Positions 47,232 through 58,018 of a DNA stretch of 64,000 nucleotides are shown here, one piece after another. Position numbers and translations under genes: made by a program. Positions within the stretch are counted from its first letter, which is position 1. Each line of letters begins with the position of its first letter. Below the pieces are notes generated by a model. It was not told the DNA's origin. It was given only the letters and a program-made list of their open reading frames with translations, and searched no databases. Origin of the DNA: Larix kaempferi (taxonomy: Eukaryota > Streptophyta > Pinopsida > Pinales > Pinaceae); assembly GCA_027924585.1 (NCBI GenBank), contig BSBM01000361.1, positions 65,377,501 through 65,441,500 of the forward strand. Reading direction: 5' to 3'.

Positions 47232-48586
47232 CTATGCAAAGTATTGTTTCAAGGCGAGGCCATTGAGAAAAAGGGTTACTTCCTCTCCCTGGAGGTCTGT
47301 TAGCTTGTAAGTGGATGGGCCAAGCTTTGCAGAAATTTGGTAAGGGCATATCCATAAGTGTTGGAATTTCGTGTGCATCCCCTTGCCCTCATGATTATGG
47401 TCCCATTTTAGGACTAAATCCCCCACTTCAAAACTTCTTTTACCAGATTTCCTTTTATCGAACCATCTTTTGACTATATCTTGGTGCTGATGAAACCGGT
47501 CTTTAGCTTTCTGTCGGGCTTCTTCAAGTTGAAGCAAGGTATTGATCCTGGATTGTAAGACTTGACTACTAGACCCTTGAGAGGCTTGGGACAACTGTAA
47601 GGATGGAAGCAAGATATTGGGAGGGAGGATAGATTCCTTGCAATAGACGAGAGTGTAAGGGGAAACCCCTAATGCGTTCTTTGGAGTCACCCTATCTGTC
47701 CATAAGGCATTTGGGAGAGCTATATGCCAGCTTCACTGATTTTCAATAACAGTCTTCTTGAGAATTCGAATGAGGTTTTTGTTTGAGGATTCAGCTAGTC
47801 CGTTCCCTTGAGGGTAATAATTGGCTGAGTAATGAAATTTAATTCCCCATTCATAAACAAATTCATTATCTTAAAAGACGAGAAATAACGAGCATTATAA
47901 AAAATTAGGGAAATTGGAACCCCAAACCTGGTTATGATGTTTTCTTTCAAGAAGCTGATGACTGCATCTTCATTGATCCTGCGTAATGGGGTAGCCTCCA
48001 TCCATCTGGTGAAATAGTCGGTGGCCATCAGGATGTATCGATGTTGTAGAGAATAATTTGGTTTTATCTCTCCAATGACATCTATACCCCATTGTTCGAA
48101 AGGTTCTGAGATAATAACCGGCTGCAAAGGTCCGGCTACCTTTGGTAATTTTCCAGCACTTCTTTGACATATATCACAGTTCTGTGCATAAGCATGGGCA
48201 TCTTGGAATAAAGTGGGCCAATAATATCCAGCTCTGAGTATTTTGTGAGTTGTTGTCTCTCTTGAATAATGTCCACTAGCAGGACCGTCGTGTAACTCTT
48301 TGACAACTTTACTTGCATCTTCTTTCTCTAGACATCTGAGGAAAATTCCATTGTAATTTTTTCTGAAAAGTATTCCATCAATGATTTGATAAGTTGCTGA
48401 TTTTAGATGGAGTGCCCTTCTTTGCTTAGAACTCCAGTGTTCTGGTAGATATCCTTGCTTCAAATAATGCACTAGATCTCTGTACCACAATTCAGGAGCT
48501 GTGAAAATGGGACATACCTCGACTGAATTTAGTTCGGCTTCATTCTTCCAATGTTGCTCTTCATCCATTGGATGCTCTGTAAGCAA
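47232..48586 (-). pseudogene. Integrase of E
   Basis: Zinc region (ELHDGPASGHYSRETT ... CDICQR), then the core with FEQWGIDVIGEIKP (first Asp). The second Asp region is degraded: LIFYNARYF replaces the usual LISDNGxxF. A frameshift near 47795 and a stop near 47735 follow. The C-terminal part holds TPKNALGVSPYTLVYCKES, ILPPNILLPSLQL, and a late basic/GPY-like region (SFEVGDLVLKWD, GPSTYKLTDLQGEEV). Loss of the second Asp makes it inactive. No chromodomain is seen, as expected for the Tat/Athila branch. Confidence 0.85.
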
Positions 48587-48601
48587 TTTACACAGGCCTT
48601 G

Positions 48602-49930
48602 TCATTTGATGATGGTGGCTGGTTTAAATTCTAAATCATATTCTTGAAGAGATGTGACCCAATTTCCCCTTCTTTCTCCCAATTCCTTTTGAACAAAAAG
48701 GGATCTAACAGCAGGTTGATGAACGATAACTTTAGTTCTGTTCTTAAGAATATATGGTCTAAACTGTTTTACTGCTTTAAACATGGAATACGCTTGTTTG
48801 TCGACAACATGATAGTTCAGTTCATCACCTTGTAGACGAATGCTCATAAACGAGATTGGGAATTCGTCTCCTAACTCTACCTTTTGCGTGAGCACCACTG
48901 CGAGTGAGTCATCCAAAGCAAAGGTATAAAATATAAAATCTTTGTCAAAATCCGGGCTTCTTAAGGAGGGAGCCTTAGCTATGGCTGCCTTAATGTCTCT
49001 GAATGCATCCTTTTCTAAGTCTGTCCACTTGAACTGTATGCTTTGCTTGACCATTTGTTGCAAAGGTTTAACAATTTGCGCGAAATCCAGAACAAACCTT
49101 TGGAAAAAATTGATAGTGCCCATAAACGACTGCATGGATTTCTTGTTATGAGGCATTGGAATTTTATTGATAGCTTGTACTCCCTCTTGATTTATTGATA
49201 CTCCCCTTTTGGAAATGATATGGCCCAGCAGTTTACCTTTGGGACCAGCGAACACACTCTTCTTGGAATTTAAAGAGATACCATATTTCCGGCAACGATA
49301 AAAAATATGCTTCAAATGAACAACATGGTCTTCTATAAACTGTCACATCATCTAAATAGACCACAACACAGTGACCTCCCAATCCTCGGAAGGCAATGTC
49401 CATTGCTCGCTGAAATGTAGCTCCTGCATTTATTAGGACAAATGGAATTCTTTGGTATGCGAACGTTCCCCACTTAGTGCGGAAAGTAGTCTTAAGACGG
49501 TCTTCTTCAGCTACCAATACTTGATTGTAACTAGAGAAGCCATCAAGAAGGGAGAATAGTTCAGATCCTGACACCATCTGGAGAATTTGTTCCATTGAAG
49601 AGACGGGATAGTTGTCTTTATCTGAAGCTCTGTTTAAATTTTTGAATTCAACACATAGTCTTATCTCTCCTGACTTCTTTCTCGCGGGAACTAGGTTAGC
49701 AACCCACTCAGAATGCCGGAATTTAAAGATTATTTTAGCATCCAGTAACTTCTTCAATTCCTTTTGAATCAGAGGTTCAAGAGTAGGGTGCATCCTTCTT
49801 AATTGTTGCTGAAATGGCTTGACACCTGCCTTCATCGATATGACATGTTGAATAATGTGGATTTCATATGTTTTTAGATCTTCATAATTCCATGCAAAAC
49901 ATCCTTATATTGTCATAACAGCTTGATGAA
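48602..49930 (-). pseudogene. Reverse transcriptase and native RNase H of E
   Basis: RT motifs on the minus strand: GVKPFQQQLRRMHPTLEPL, LLDAKIIFKFRHSEWVANL, SGEIRLCVEFKNLNR, DKDNYPVSSMEQIL, FSLLDGFSSYNQVLVAEED, IPFVLINAGATFQRAMD and the catalytic VVVYLDDVTVY (intact YLDD). A frameshift near 49310 follows. The connection continues in another frame (YGISLNSKKSVFAGPKGKLLG, FMGTINFFQRFV). The native RNase H has FIFYTFALDDSLAVVLTQK and KQFRPYILKNRTKVIV, with a weak catalytic set. RT copies RNA to DNA; a weak native RNase H beside a separate archaeal-type RNase H fits the Tat pattern. Confidence 0.87.
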
Positions 49931-50720
49931 CTTATCTCTTTCTCCCGTTGAACAACATTTGCCAAGATTAACAAACTTTGGTTTAGCCTCGGTACCCAGA
50001 TTAACTAATTCATGCTGCATTGATGAGCTATTGGTCTTGGTATTTGCTAGCCTTATGAACTTGCCCTGTATATCAAACAACATTTCAAGCGACCTCACCC
50101 CTTTGGGGATGAAATTGACTTTAGCTGTATCTTTCTTTTGTAAATCAGAACCGTGTTCTTCTTCATCTATCATAGCTTCTTGGAATATGTCTTTGTTTGT
50201 TAGAAAACTGATAATCTGTTCATCATCATCGAAAACTCTGAAGTTTGTGATATTGTCAGGGACAAAAGGCCTGAAAATTAATTCAATTGAGCACTTGTTA
50301 TTAGTTGGCACCAATCTGGAAGCGGATGTTGCTAATAAATCAGCTGCAGAATTTTGCAGTCTAGGAATAGACTTTATATTGAAAGCATCAAAATGCATAA
50401 TTAATTCCCATACCTCAGCCTGATAACTCCTCAAATGAGGTGAAAGACAGTGAATGGTATCTCTTACTTGTCTCACAACTATTTCTGTGTCGCCAAACAC
50501 ATTCAGGTACTTAACATTTAAACTGATGGATTTCTTCAATCCGTGGACTAAAGCTTCATATTCAATAGTATTGTTAGTACAATCAAATTCTAACCTACAG
50601 GACAAAAAATAGTTATTTCTTTCTGGATCCATTAGAACACAATCGGCTCCAGATCCTTCCAAAGTTTTAGAACCATCAAAGTATAATGTCCAAAAAAGAT
50701 CGTTTGATTCAGCTAAGTTA
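49931..50720 (-). pseudogene. Archaeal-type RNase H domain of E, located before RT
   Basis: The minus-strand frame reads WTLYFDGSKTLEGSGADC (Asp of DGS), NNTIEYEALVHGLKK (Glu), YLNVFGDTEIVVRQV (Asp) and LQNSAADLLATSA (Asp), so all four D-E-D-D residues are present. This is the archaeal-type RNase H known from Tat/Ogre elements, which removes RNA from hybrids. A region of about 100 residues follows (VPDNITNFRVFDDDEQII). The frame is the same as that of the protease, separated by one stop at about 50801. The position between protease and RT is notable, because in Tat elements I know best this domain lies between RNase H and integrase. Confidence 0.78.
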
Positions 50721-50803
50721 GTATCTTTATGATCTAAGACAGTGACTAAACTAACTATATTACAGTCAATATCATCAGTCCGAGAAAAATGAAGGATATC
50801 AGA

Positions 50804-51340
50804 CTATTTATCTGATTCATAGCTAATAGTTTCAGACTGATAATTACCCGGATCAATTTCTGAGAAATAATTTCCCAAAACTGAGGATGAGAAGGTTACA
50901 GCTTCATTCTTTCCTTCTAGTTGAGTTACATTTTGTTTCATTTGTGGTTCTCTTAGAACTTTGATCTGATTTTGTCTATTTTGATATGGCAACCACAAAT
51001 GGGACCAATCAGTTGCGAAGTAACCGTTCAACTTAGTGGACCAGTCCCTACTTCGGATCAAACCATAGGCTTCGGGAATGTCAACTACCATTATATCAAT
51101 GAACTGACAAACTCTAGAATCTGCTGACAACCTAATGAGGACATCTTTCATTTCCCCGATAACTTTGACAGCAGTCCTATCTAACTGAATAATTTGGGTG
51201 GGAGATGGAATTGGTTGACCATTAATCTTTTTACAGATAGATAGTAGCATGACATTCGAAGATGCTCCAGAATCTACCAGACAATTGTGTACATTGTGAT
51301 TGAAGATTTCAAAAGTTAAAAGGAATGAAAACGTCTGAGA
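50804..51340 (-). pseudogene. Protease region of E
   Basis: Active site NCLVDSGASSNVMLLSI with intact D-S-G, followed by GEMKDVLIRLSADSRVCQF, IDIMVVDIPEAYGLIRSRDW and the Tat-type segment LNGYFATDWSHLWLPY. The frame is open from 52156 to 50804, one of the longest open stretches in the element. In Tat elements this enzyme processes Gag-Pol. The domain itself has no stop; it could be functional only if the flanking frame were restored. Confidence 0.8.
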
Positions 51341-53280
51341 TTTGGATTTGCCGCCAATACTGGCCTCATCTATTTCAGGATGTTCTTGAGTATCTGCTAA
51401 TAGAGTGCTGGGATGGGATTGAAGAGCATGCAACAGCTTGTCTCGTTGCTGGGGAAAATTGCACATATCAAATATTGAAACATTTGCCTTTAATTTCTTT
51501 ATATCTTCAATGATGTCATATCCCATATCACATTCTTTTACAATCTTAGTTTGATGGTCTCTCTTATTTAGTGTGATCTTTGGTTGTTGAACTGATGTTT
51601 CAATGTTAGGCTGCTTGGCCATTGTTGGGTTAGCTTTAGGTTGTGGTGGAATGACTGTTATGTGTCTTTTAGGTAGCTCTTTTGAAATTTTTGGTTTGGG
51701 AATAGTCGAGCTTGGAATTGGATCTGCAATGGGACCTTTACTACGAGTGTTAATGTTTACAGCAGAGACTAGGCTTTCCACGGGATCATCTTCTACCAAT
51801 TCAGTTAAAGGTACCCAATCCCATAGCACCATGGTAGTGTCTGGGAATGGTTCCTCTATCTCAGGGCTTGGTTCCTCTGGAGAACCATCTTGATTTGGAA
51901 TTTGTGACTCCAACATTTGGTTCATGACTAAACTCATAGAGTTAATCCATTGTGGGTAGCTTTTTTCGGAGTGTGGCTCTTGATGAAATGTGCAAAAATG
52001 TTCCTTCCCTATTTCATTCATATTTAAAACAGGAGAAGTATTCATAGTTGGATGAGGTTGATCGTTGTCTTCTCTCTTCTTGTAGAATGGTTTGAAAGGC
52101 TTCCTATATGTCCTAGCTGCCTTATCTTTCTCAAGATATACAATTTTATTCGACAATTTCTACATCATCTTAACTACGTTCTCCATGTCTACTGATGACT
52201 CTTCTTTATTCCTGGTGAGTAGCAAGGTTTTTTTACTAGTTGTTGGTTTTTTGTCTGCATCTAAGGCATGTTTGGAAATGCTATCTGCTTCTTCTTCCAC
52301 CTTCCTAGCTTCTTCAAGGTTTTCTTAGATCTTTTGACGAACATTGCTATAGGCCCTTCAAGAGTTGTTGTATAATATTCCACTAGAGATTCTTCTGCTG
52401 GTTTATTTGCTTCGCTGAAATTATTCAAGAGTGTTGTGAACCTTTGGTTAAAGTCTTGAACCTTTTCTTTCTTTTCCATTCTTATGGACAATAATTCTTT
52501 CATGAGTGTAGCTACAGTCTTTTGATTTCCATACTTCTTTAAGAAACATGTTTCAAATTCTTCCCAGCTGGAAATTGAGCTAGCTTGTAAGCTAAAATAC
52601 CAAGAAGAAACTTTCAGTTCAAATGTGTATGGGAAAATCCTACAAACTACGTCTTCATGCTGTACATTTAAAATATTCAAGGCTAAATAAAAATTCTTGA
52701 GATGGTCTTCAGCAGAAATGGCTTTTCCTGGGTCAAATTTAGGCAAGACTTTCTCTGGATTTTTAGGCAGATTGTGGAATGGCCCAGCTAGATTTAATGC
52801 TCCCCTTGCTCTTCAAGCAGGTACCGCCATGTTTCTATGTAGAGAATCAGGTGGAGAATCGTGTGGTGAATTAAGTGGAGTGTTCTTTGGAATAACAAGT
52901 TCTCCAAGATTTTCTGGGTTTTCAAGATCGATTTCTTTCAGGGGTTCTGCAATTTCTTCTAAAGTTAAATTTACAAGCTCTTAAAAATTTTGCACAAGAA
53001 TCGAATCACGGGTGTACTGTCTTTCTTTTCTAGGAGTACTTTTCCTAGGGAGGAAAGTTACAACATTTAAACCACCTAGTTTCCTAACATAAGACCGTGT
53101 GTGTCTCCTTAAATATTTTATTTTTGCAAAAGGCACAACATACAAGACTTCTTGATGTTCAAAATCAGAGATGGAGTTTTCTTGATTTGTTACTTCAAGG
53201 TTTGGGCTGTCTGAAATTCTTGTTTTAAGCGGGTTTTCAGTAACATTTTTTACAATGGGAGATTTTTCTTTATCAGCCAT
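51341..53280 (-). pseudogene. gag of E
   Basis: Starts MADKEKSPIVKNVTENP at 53280, just past the primer site. The capsid region (52746-52261) has MPKFDPGKAISAEDHLKNFY, FPYTFELKVSSWYFSLQ, SWEEFETCFLKKYG and KKEKVQDFNQRFTTLL. A frame change near 52290 leads to a basic linker and a zinc-like segment FCTFHQEPHSEKSYPQW (C-x2-H-x4-H, last Cys replaced by Tyr). A Pro/Glu-rich stretch precedes the pre-protease motif YDIIEDIKKLKANVSIFDM. Two in-frame stops lie near 52978 and 52818. Confidence 0.8.
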
Positions 53281-53290
53281 GCACTTCAGG

Positions 53291-53307
53291 CCATCCTTCT
53301 AGCACCA
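53291..53307 (-). promoter_or_regulatory. Primer-like site of E
   Basis: Minus strand TGGTGCTAGAAGGATGG, starting five bases from the 5' LTR edge at 53313. It begins with TGG as expected for a tRNA primer; I did not identify the tRNA. Confidence 0.6.
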
Positions 53308-54014
53308 AAAATTGTTGATGCCCCGAAGATCGCAGCATCAAGCAGAAAGGAATTCTCACCGATAAACTATCCCAATTAGATTGTCCACCGTTAGGTATGG
53401 GGAATCCATCCGGTTAGCGGTTCCGGCTACCGTTAGATTTGTAGATTTGCTTCTTTTACATCGGTTATGGCTCGATCCACCATTCTTTTTGATTTTATTA
53501 TTAAAATGATGTGCAAGTTCCTACGCTAATTTAATCTAAATGCAGAGCTTGAAACAAATCTGTAACTAAGACTGAAATAAATCTAATCTATCCTTGCAAG
53601 GAGCAAAATGTAAATATCAACAATATGCTGAAAGAAATATCCAAATATCAACAGATAACCATTAAATCATACAGATACATCTACAACAAGAGATTTAAAG
53701 ATATAAAAGATAACTTTTAATCCATATGAAAGCACTCTATCACTCATGTTAGGAGAAACATCATTGCACAGAAAAATAGTAAGCTCATTCGACACACAGA
53801 AATAATTCTGAACAGCAAAGAAAGATCTCACTGCAAGATATGAACGCCACAAGAATAATCCATCAAACATCCAACATCCATTTAAGGAAAACGACGTCCT
53901 CTCCAGGCTCTTTATTAGGAAAAATCGCTTTCTTGGAGCTCGTTACAAAATAGTTCATACCAACTAAGAAGCTTCTTTTCCCTGCCAAAAAGTCCTCTAC
54001 CTCTTCTAACCTTC

Positions 54015-54023
54015 TATTTATAA
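54015..54023 (-). promoter_or_regulatory. TATA box in the 5' LTR of E
   Basis: Minus strand TTATAAATAG, conserved with the left LTR. Transcription would start about 25-35 bases leftward and read through the primer site into gag. Confidence 0.5.
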
Positions 54024-54231
54024 CTTTACAAAGTGCCCCTTGGGCTGACAAGTGTACCCTAATTCTATAACCTCCTTCCTTGGCTTTCATCGTATCCTTA
54101 CAAAGCCTATGAATACGTGGAAGGTTTTACATATAGGAACAAACTAGGGACCAACTGTCCTTTTAAAGCATTTTTACAAAGGTAGAATTTCAGCTTTTCT
54201 GCTTGATTAAAACAAAATAAGAATGATCTGT

Positions 54232-55793
54232 CTATTCCGCTGGGGCTTCTGCCTGCTGACTTGAATACACGCCTCCACCAACTGGCTCGCTTGAAATTAC
54301 CGGGCCATATATACTTTGAATGTATGAGGTCCATTGGTTGATATCCTTTACGATGAGCTTGCTACGGGAACATACTGTTGGCTGGGACGCTATTTCATGC
54401 TTGCGCAGGTCTGATTTGATCAGTGCTTTTCCCTCTGTGGCCTCTTTTGCCATCGCTTCTAGAAAGTAAATATGTATTGCAGGTTGGAAAATGAACTGTT
54501 GAAATTCATCCTGAGTCAATACTTCTATCTTCTTGATATAAGCCAAGTCTTCGTCCAGCTCGCTCTGCAACTCGAACAATCGGTCTTCTTCTTTTGGGAA
54601 ATCATAAATGGAGGCGGGGAGAACCATATGACACTTGCTAAGCGATTCCCTGAGTGTGGAGTAGATCGAACAACACTTGCGAAACGTCTTTTTGATTTCC
54701 AAACTTAGCTTGGTGCCGCAATCCTTGGCGAATTCAAGGATTCCTATATCCACGTCCAATTCATCTCCTATAGTAGCGCGCAAGTGTGAAGGGAGCTGAG
54801 ATTTTCCCTTTTTCCACTCAGATTGTTCTTTCAGCTCCTCTACATGATTTGCAAACTTTTCTCTGTTCTTTAGGGCTTTGGTTTCAATCGTTGTCATTTT
54901 CTTCACCATATCTTTCACGCTCCAAATCTCTTCCGAGATTAGTACTAGCAGCTAATGGATTTTAATCCACATATCACATGCTTGTTTGTGAAATGTGGAC
55001 AAATTTTGCTAGTCTTCCACTGCCTCTTTGACCTGTCTTGCTAGTTGTTCCTTTTCTTGAATCAGCCCTTAACATTCTTACTGGTGGAGTTGAATTTGTT
55101 GAGCCCTGCTTGCTTCGAGTTCCTCCAATTCTGTTATCCGAGCCTTCAGATTCTCCAACTCACCTTCAGAGAGAGCCAACTGCATTTCTAAGGAGTTCTT
55201 CTCATTATCGAGCTGGAGAAGTCCTAAATTGAGCACCGGATTCTCTCCTAACAACTCATTGTATTCCTCCTTCAGTTTGTTTGCTTCCAATACCTCCCTC
55301 TTTCTATCATCTTTGATCTTAAGGCACTGCTCCCTGTAATGCTTTATCTTTTCTTTCAAAAAATCAATATTAGCTATAGCTGCCTTAGCTGATGCTACAG
55401 TGCATTGGGCTTGAAATGTGGGGTCGGCATCAGTTCTTTGGACCAACGTTTTCTCTGTTATCCATAGTTCATAATCATCCTCCTCGGTTTCCACATTCTT
55501 TGTCTTGCCTTGCATTTTCTTTACTCTCCTATCAATGATGGCCCTTTTCTTCTCACTGAAATATATAGTATCCAGGTCTGTTATTTTGTGCTGCTTCCTG
55601 GGGTTATATGGGGTCAGCACTAAGCTCCCTGAATAGGCACCTTTTTCTTGAGTTCCCCCTTGGGTGCATATCAATGGTGGGTCCACCTCCATATCTGTCG
55701 GAGTAGATGGCTCCGTCTCGAGAGACTTCTCTGTTTGCTCTTTCCCCTTCTCTCCTGCTGACTCTTCTTGATGTGTCTGCAATCCATCTGCTC
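54232..55793 (-). pseudogene. U3 reading frame of E, right copy (C-terminal half)
   Basis: The same protein as at 40494-43672, from the STPTDMEVDPP segment to the shared end AEAPAE and stop at 54232. The N-terminal half is beyond element F. In this copy the frame is open across the point where the left copy is shifted (about 41905), and it continues to 54232 where the left copy stops early at 40515. Its own stops (several between 55077 and 54950) fall on sense codons of the left copy. The two copies share the two-coiled-coil layout and differ mostly by point changes. Confidence 0.65.
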
Positions 55794-57421
55794 TGTAACG
55801 TCCCCTCCCGCCTTCCAAATGCAGGGGAGAGAACATGACCAATCATACGGGGATTTTGGAAAACTTAGCCCCAATATTCTTACTCATAAATTCATAACAA
55901 TTAAAAACTTCTGTGTGCAGAATCAACTCAATATAAACACAGCGGAATTAAACATAATAATACACAAATAGAATGGAATGCATCAACATGTTTATCTCAA
56001 GAAAAATGGTGATTCCATATGCAGAGATTCAATCTCATTCTCATGCTATTCACAGATTCCATCTCATTTTGATTACCATGAATATTTAACATTCAGATTG
56101 AACACATGGCATAACATAGAATGTATATAAATTAATTCACAAGAATACTTATCTTGAAATGTAAATGTCCAACGACTGGCTACGTGAGAGCAACGTTCCA
56201 CCCAACCATAGATCTCTGTCCAGCCTGTATTCTTTCAGTTGAGAGATCACCCCCGAGCCGGGCTGTATATCCACTAAGGAGGAACTAGCTGGGCTCACTC
56301 ACAGCCATGGTTTCGGTCATCAGCTATGCTAAGCCAACACACCGTTGGGTTTATCAAGCATTCAAGCAGATAGAGGAGGGTAACACTAAGCCAGTGAGCT
56401 CAACCACAGACCTACAGGCATCTCAAGTGAACTCAACAGTCAGGCACCCACATTACCTACCACATCCAACACAAGGAAGATCCCCTTCTCTGTTACACAG
56501 TCCCTCAGGAAACTCTTCCCTCCAGTTCTCTTCAGGATGGGCATAGAAAGGTCCAGCTGCTAATCCTTGAGATCCTAGCCTTCACTGGGTTTATCAAGCA
56601 CACCCAACCTGTACACAGTCATTTCCTACTTGATTTCTCACCCTTCTGCTCACCAAATAACTCAAATCCGTCACTGGTTTTCCGGGCTGCAAAAACAGAG
56701 TATTCCTGTGGATTTCTGGATAGCTAATGCTCCCAAATTCGCCCCAAGGTTCATACCAATGGATCCCCCCATTGGATTTCACTGTCCAATGCCAAATATG
56801 GGCATTTTTGGCTCTTCAAAACGTGGGTTCTCTCAAGGTCGCGATTTCTGGTTTTTCTCTCTGCTGGCAATTCGTTTTTGGATGGAAAATGGTGGTGGTA
56901 AGTTTCATAATGGAATGGGGATGAGGAAGAAGAAACTCTCATCAGGTAGAGTGGCTTGTGGTACAAGAAAATAGATCCCATACTCTGCCATATGAATTTC
57001 TGGGCTGCCCATGCTCCATTAAAGCCATGGACTGAATTCCTCAACCACTTCCGTACAACATAAATAAATGTCAGCAAGGTAAGTCAAATGGGTTCTCAAG
57101 GTGACATATGGAAGCCTATGGTTCAATCCCACAACCCCCTCACCACTCCCTAGTGGATACACATGGCCCCTTCTCATTCGTTGCCTCCATAGCCAGTCTT
57201 GGAATTTTATATTGCATGATGTTTATTTACATCCTATTACAATTTCCATGGCTTAAGAGCACATGGGCATCAAATATCAATGCTTGCCCTTTAAATCAAA
57301 ATTCAGGCTTTCACTAGTGGGGCCTTGGCCTTGAGCTCCACGCTAGGAAAACATACATCACATGTACACATTATTTACATTAAATGCTAATACATCCTAA
57401 GAGTTAGAATGGGGTATTACA
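55794..57421 (-). repeat. 3' LTR of F (left)
   Basis: TG...CA ends, 1628 bp, bordered by E sequence (left flank TGCTC) and by the purine tract. Small reading frames inside are not supported. It has a CTGGGTTTATCAAGCA motif at about 56585, with a near copy at about 56345, and similar motifs in the leader. Confidence 0.75.
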
Positions 57422-57437
57422 ATCCCCTCCCCCTTAG
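57422..57437 (-). promoter_or_regulatory. Polypurine tract of F
   Basis: Minus strand CTAAGGGGGAGGGGAT beside the 3' LTR. Confidence 0.8.
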
Positions 57438-57538
57438 AATAACACCATCCTCGGTGTTCCAAAACTTATGCATACATATACAATTTACACATGTCCAAAA
57501 CTTCAAAAACTTTGCAGATCTGCCCTGCATTTTGTTCT

Positions 57539-58018
57539 TTACTTTGAACTTTCAGGACCAAGTTCTTTGATCTTCACGAGCTGCTCCTGCTGATTCGGAT
57601 CTTCTAGCTCATCCATAAGTTTGAAAAGTTTATGGCTGCTACCCTCTTGAGGTTCTCTTGTTGGGTAGTTGCGGAGGCAATGATCTCCTCCACATTTCCA
57701 ACACTTCACTGGTTGCTTCATCTTTACCTACTCAATTTCCTTTGAGTCTTCCCACCTGGGACGTTTCTTAATCGGACGATTGGATGAATACTTCTTCATT
57801 GATCCACTTTTCTTTCCCTTGCTGATTGCTCTCATAATGCTTTTTACCTCTTTTTGCAGACGAATAGAGTCCTGCAAGACCTTGTGGTTCATCTCATTCT
57901 GCTGCTTTTGCATCTTGAACATCTCTCCAAGATTTTCTTGGGTCTTGGCAATTGTTTGAAGAAGATTTTCAGCCAACTCTAATAGCCCTTGGTCGGCTGC
58001 CATGGTCAATGGAAACAA
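57539..58018 (-). pseudogene. Short gag-like protein of F with zinc knuckle
   Basis: A frame of about 155 codons, broken only by one amber stop between two parts (58018-57728 and 57721-57539). The N-terminal part (start MAADQGLLELAENLLQTI or MFPLTMAADQ) is helical, Gln/Lys-rich (FKMQKQQNEMNHKVLQ), and ends in a basic stretch SNRPIKKRPRWE. The C-terminal part has the knuckle CWKCGGDHCLRNYP, of the C-x2-C-x3-H-x4-C type but with Tyr for the last Cys; a Cys sits directly after His. It resembles the nucleocapsid of plant gypsy elements. A protease or RT is absent, so F would depend on others. Confidence 0.6.

Larger units (their letters stand above)
39575..55793 (-). mobile_element. Element E, Tat-type Ty3/gypsy with an ORF in its LTRs
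   Basis: Minus-strand element whose two LTR copies begin at 39575 and 53313 with TGTTGATGCCCCGAAGATC. They align for about 2.48 kb until the right copy is broken by F. Between them, on the minus strand and right to left: primer site, gag, protease, an archaeal-type RNase H, RT, native RNase H, integrase and a 3.2-kb spacer. The LTRs carry a long sense-strand reading frame. E lies inside D (left flank CATAT). Its right end is beyond F and outside the window. Confidence 0.8.
53313..55793 (-). repeat. 5' LTR of E (right), truncated by F
   Basis: Aligns with 39575-42058. In the first 225 bases I count about 20 differences by eye, so the two LTRs have diverged considerably. It ends where TGTAACGTCCCC of element F begins. 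Confidence 0.85.

Noticed and set aside
51603-51893. Plus-strand frame rich in Gly and Ser
   Set aside because: It is antisense to the gag-protease linker of E and has no independent support.
55794-57421. Small frames inside the LTR of F (for example 56307-56546) as an LTR gene like that of E
   Set aside because: Short, in different frames and strands, low-complexity or without a second copy to compare.
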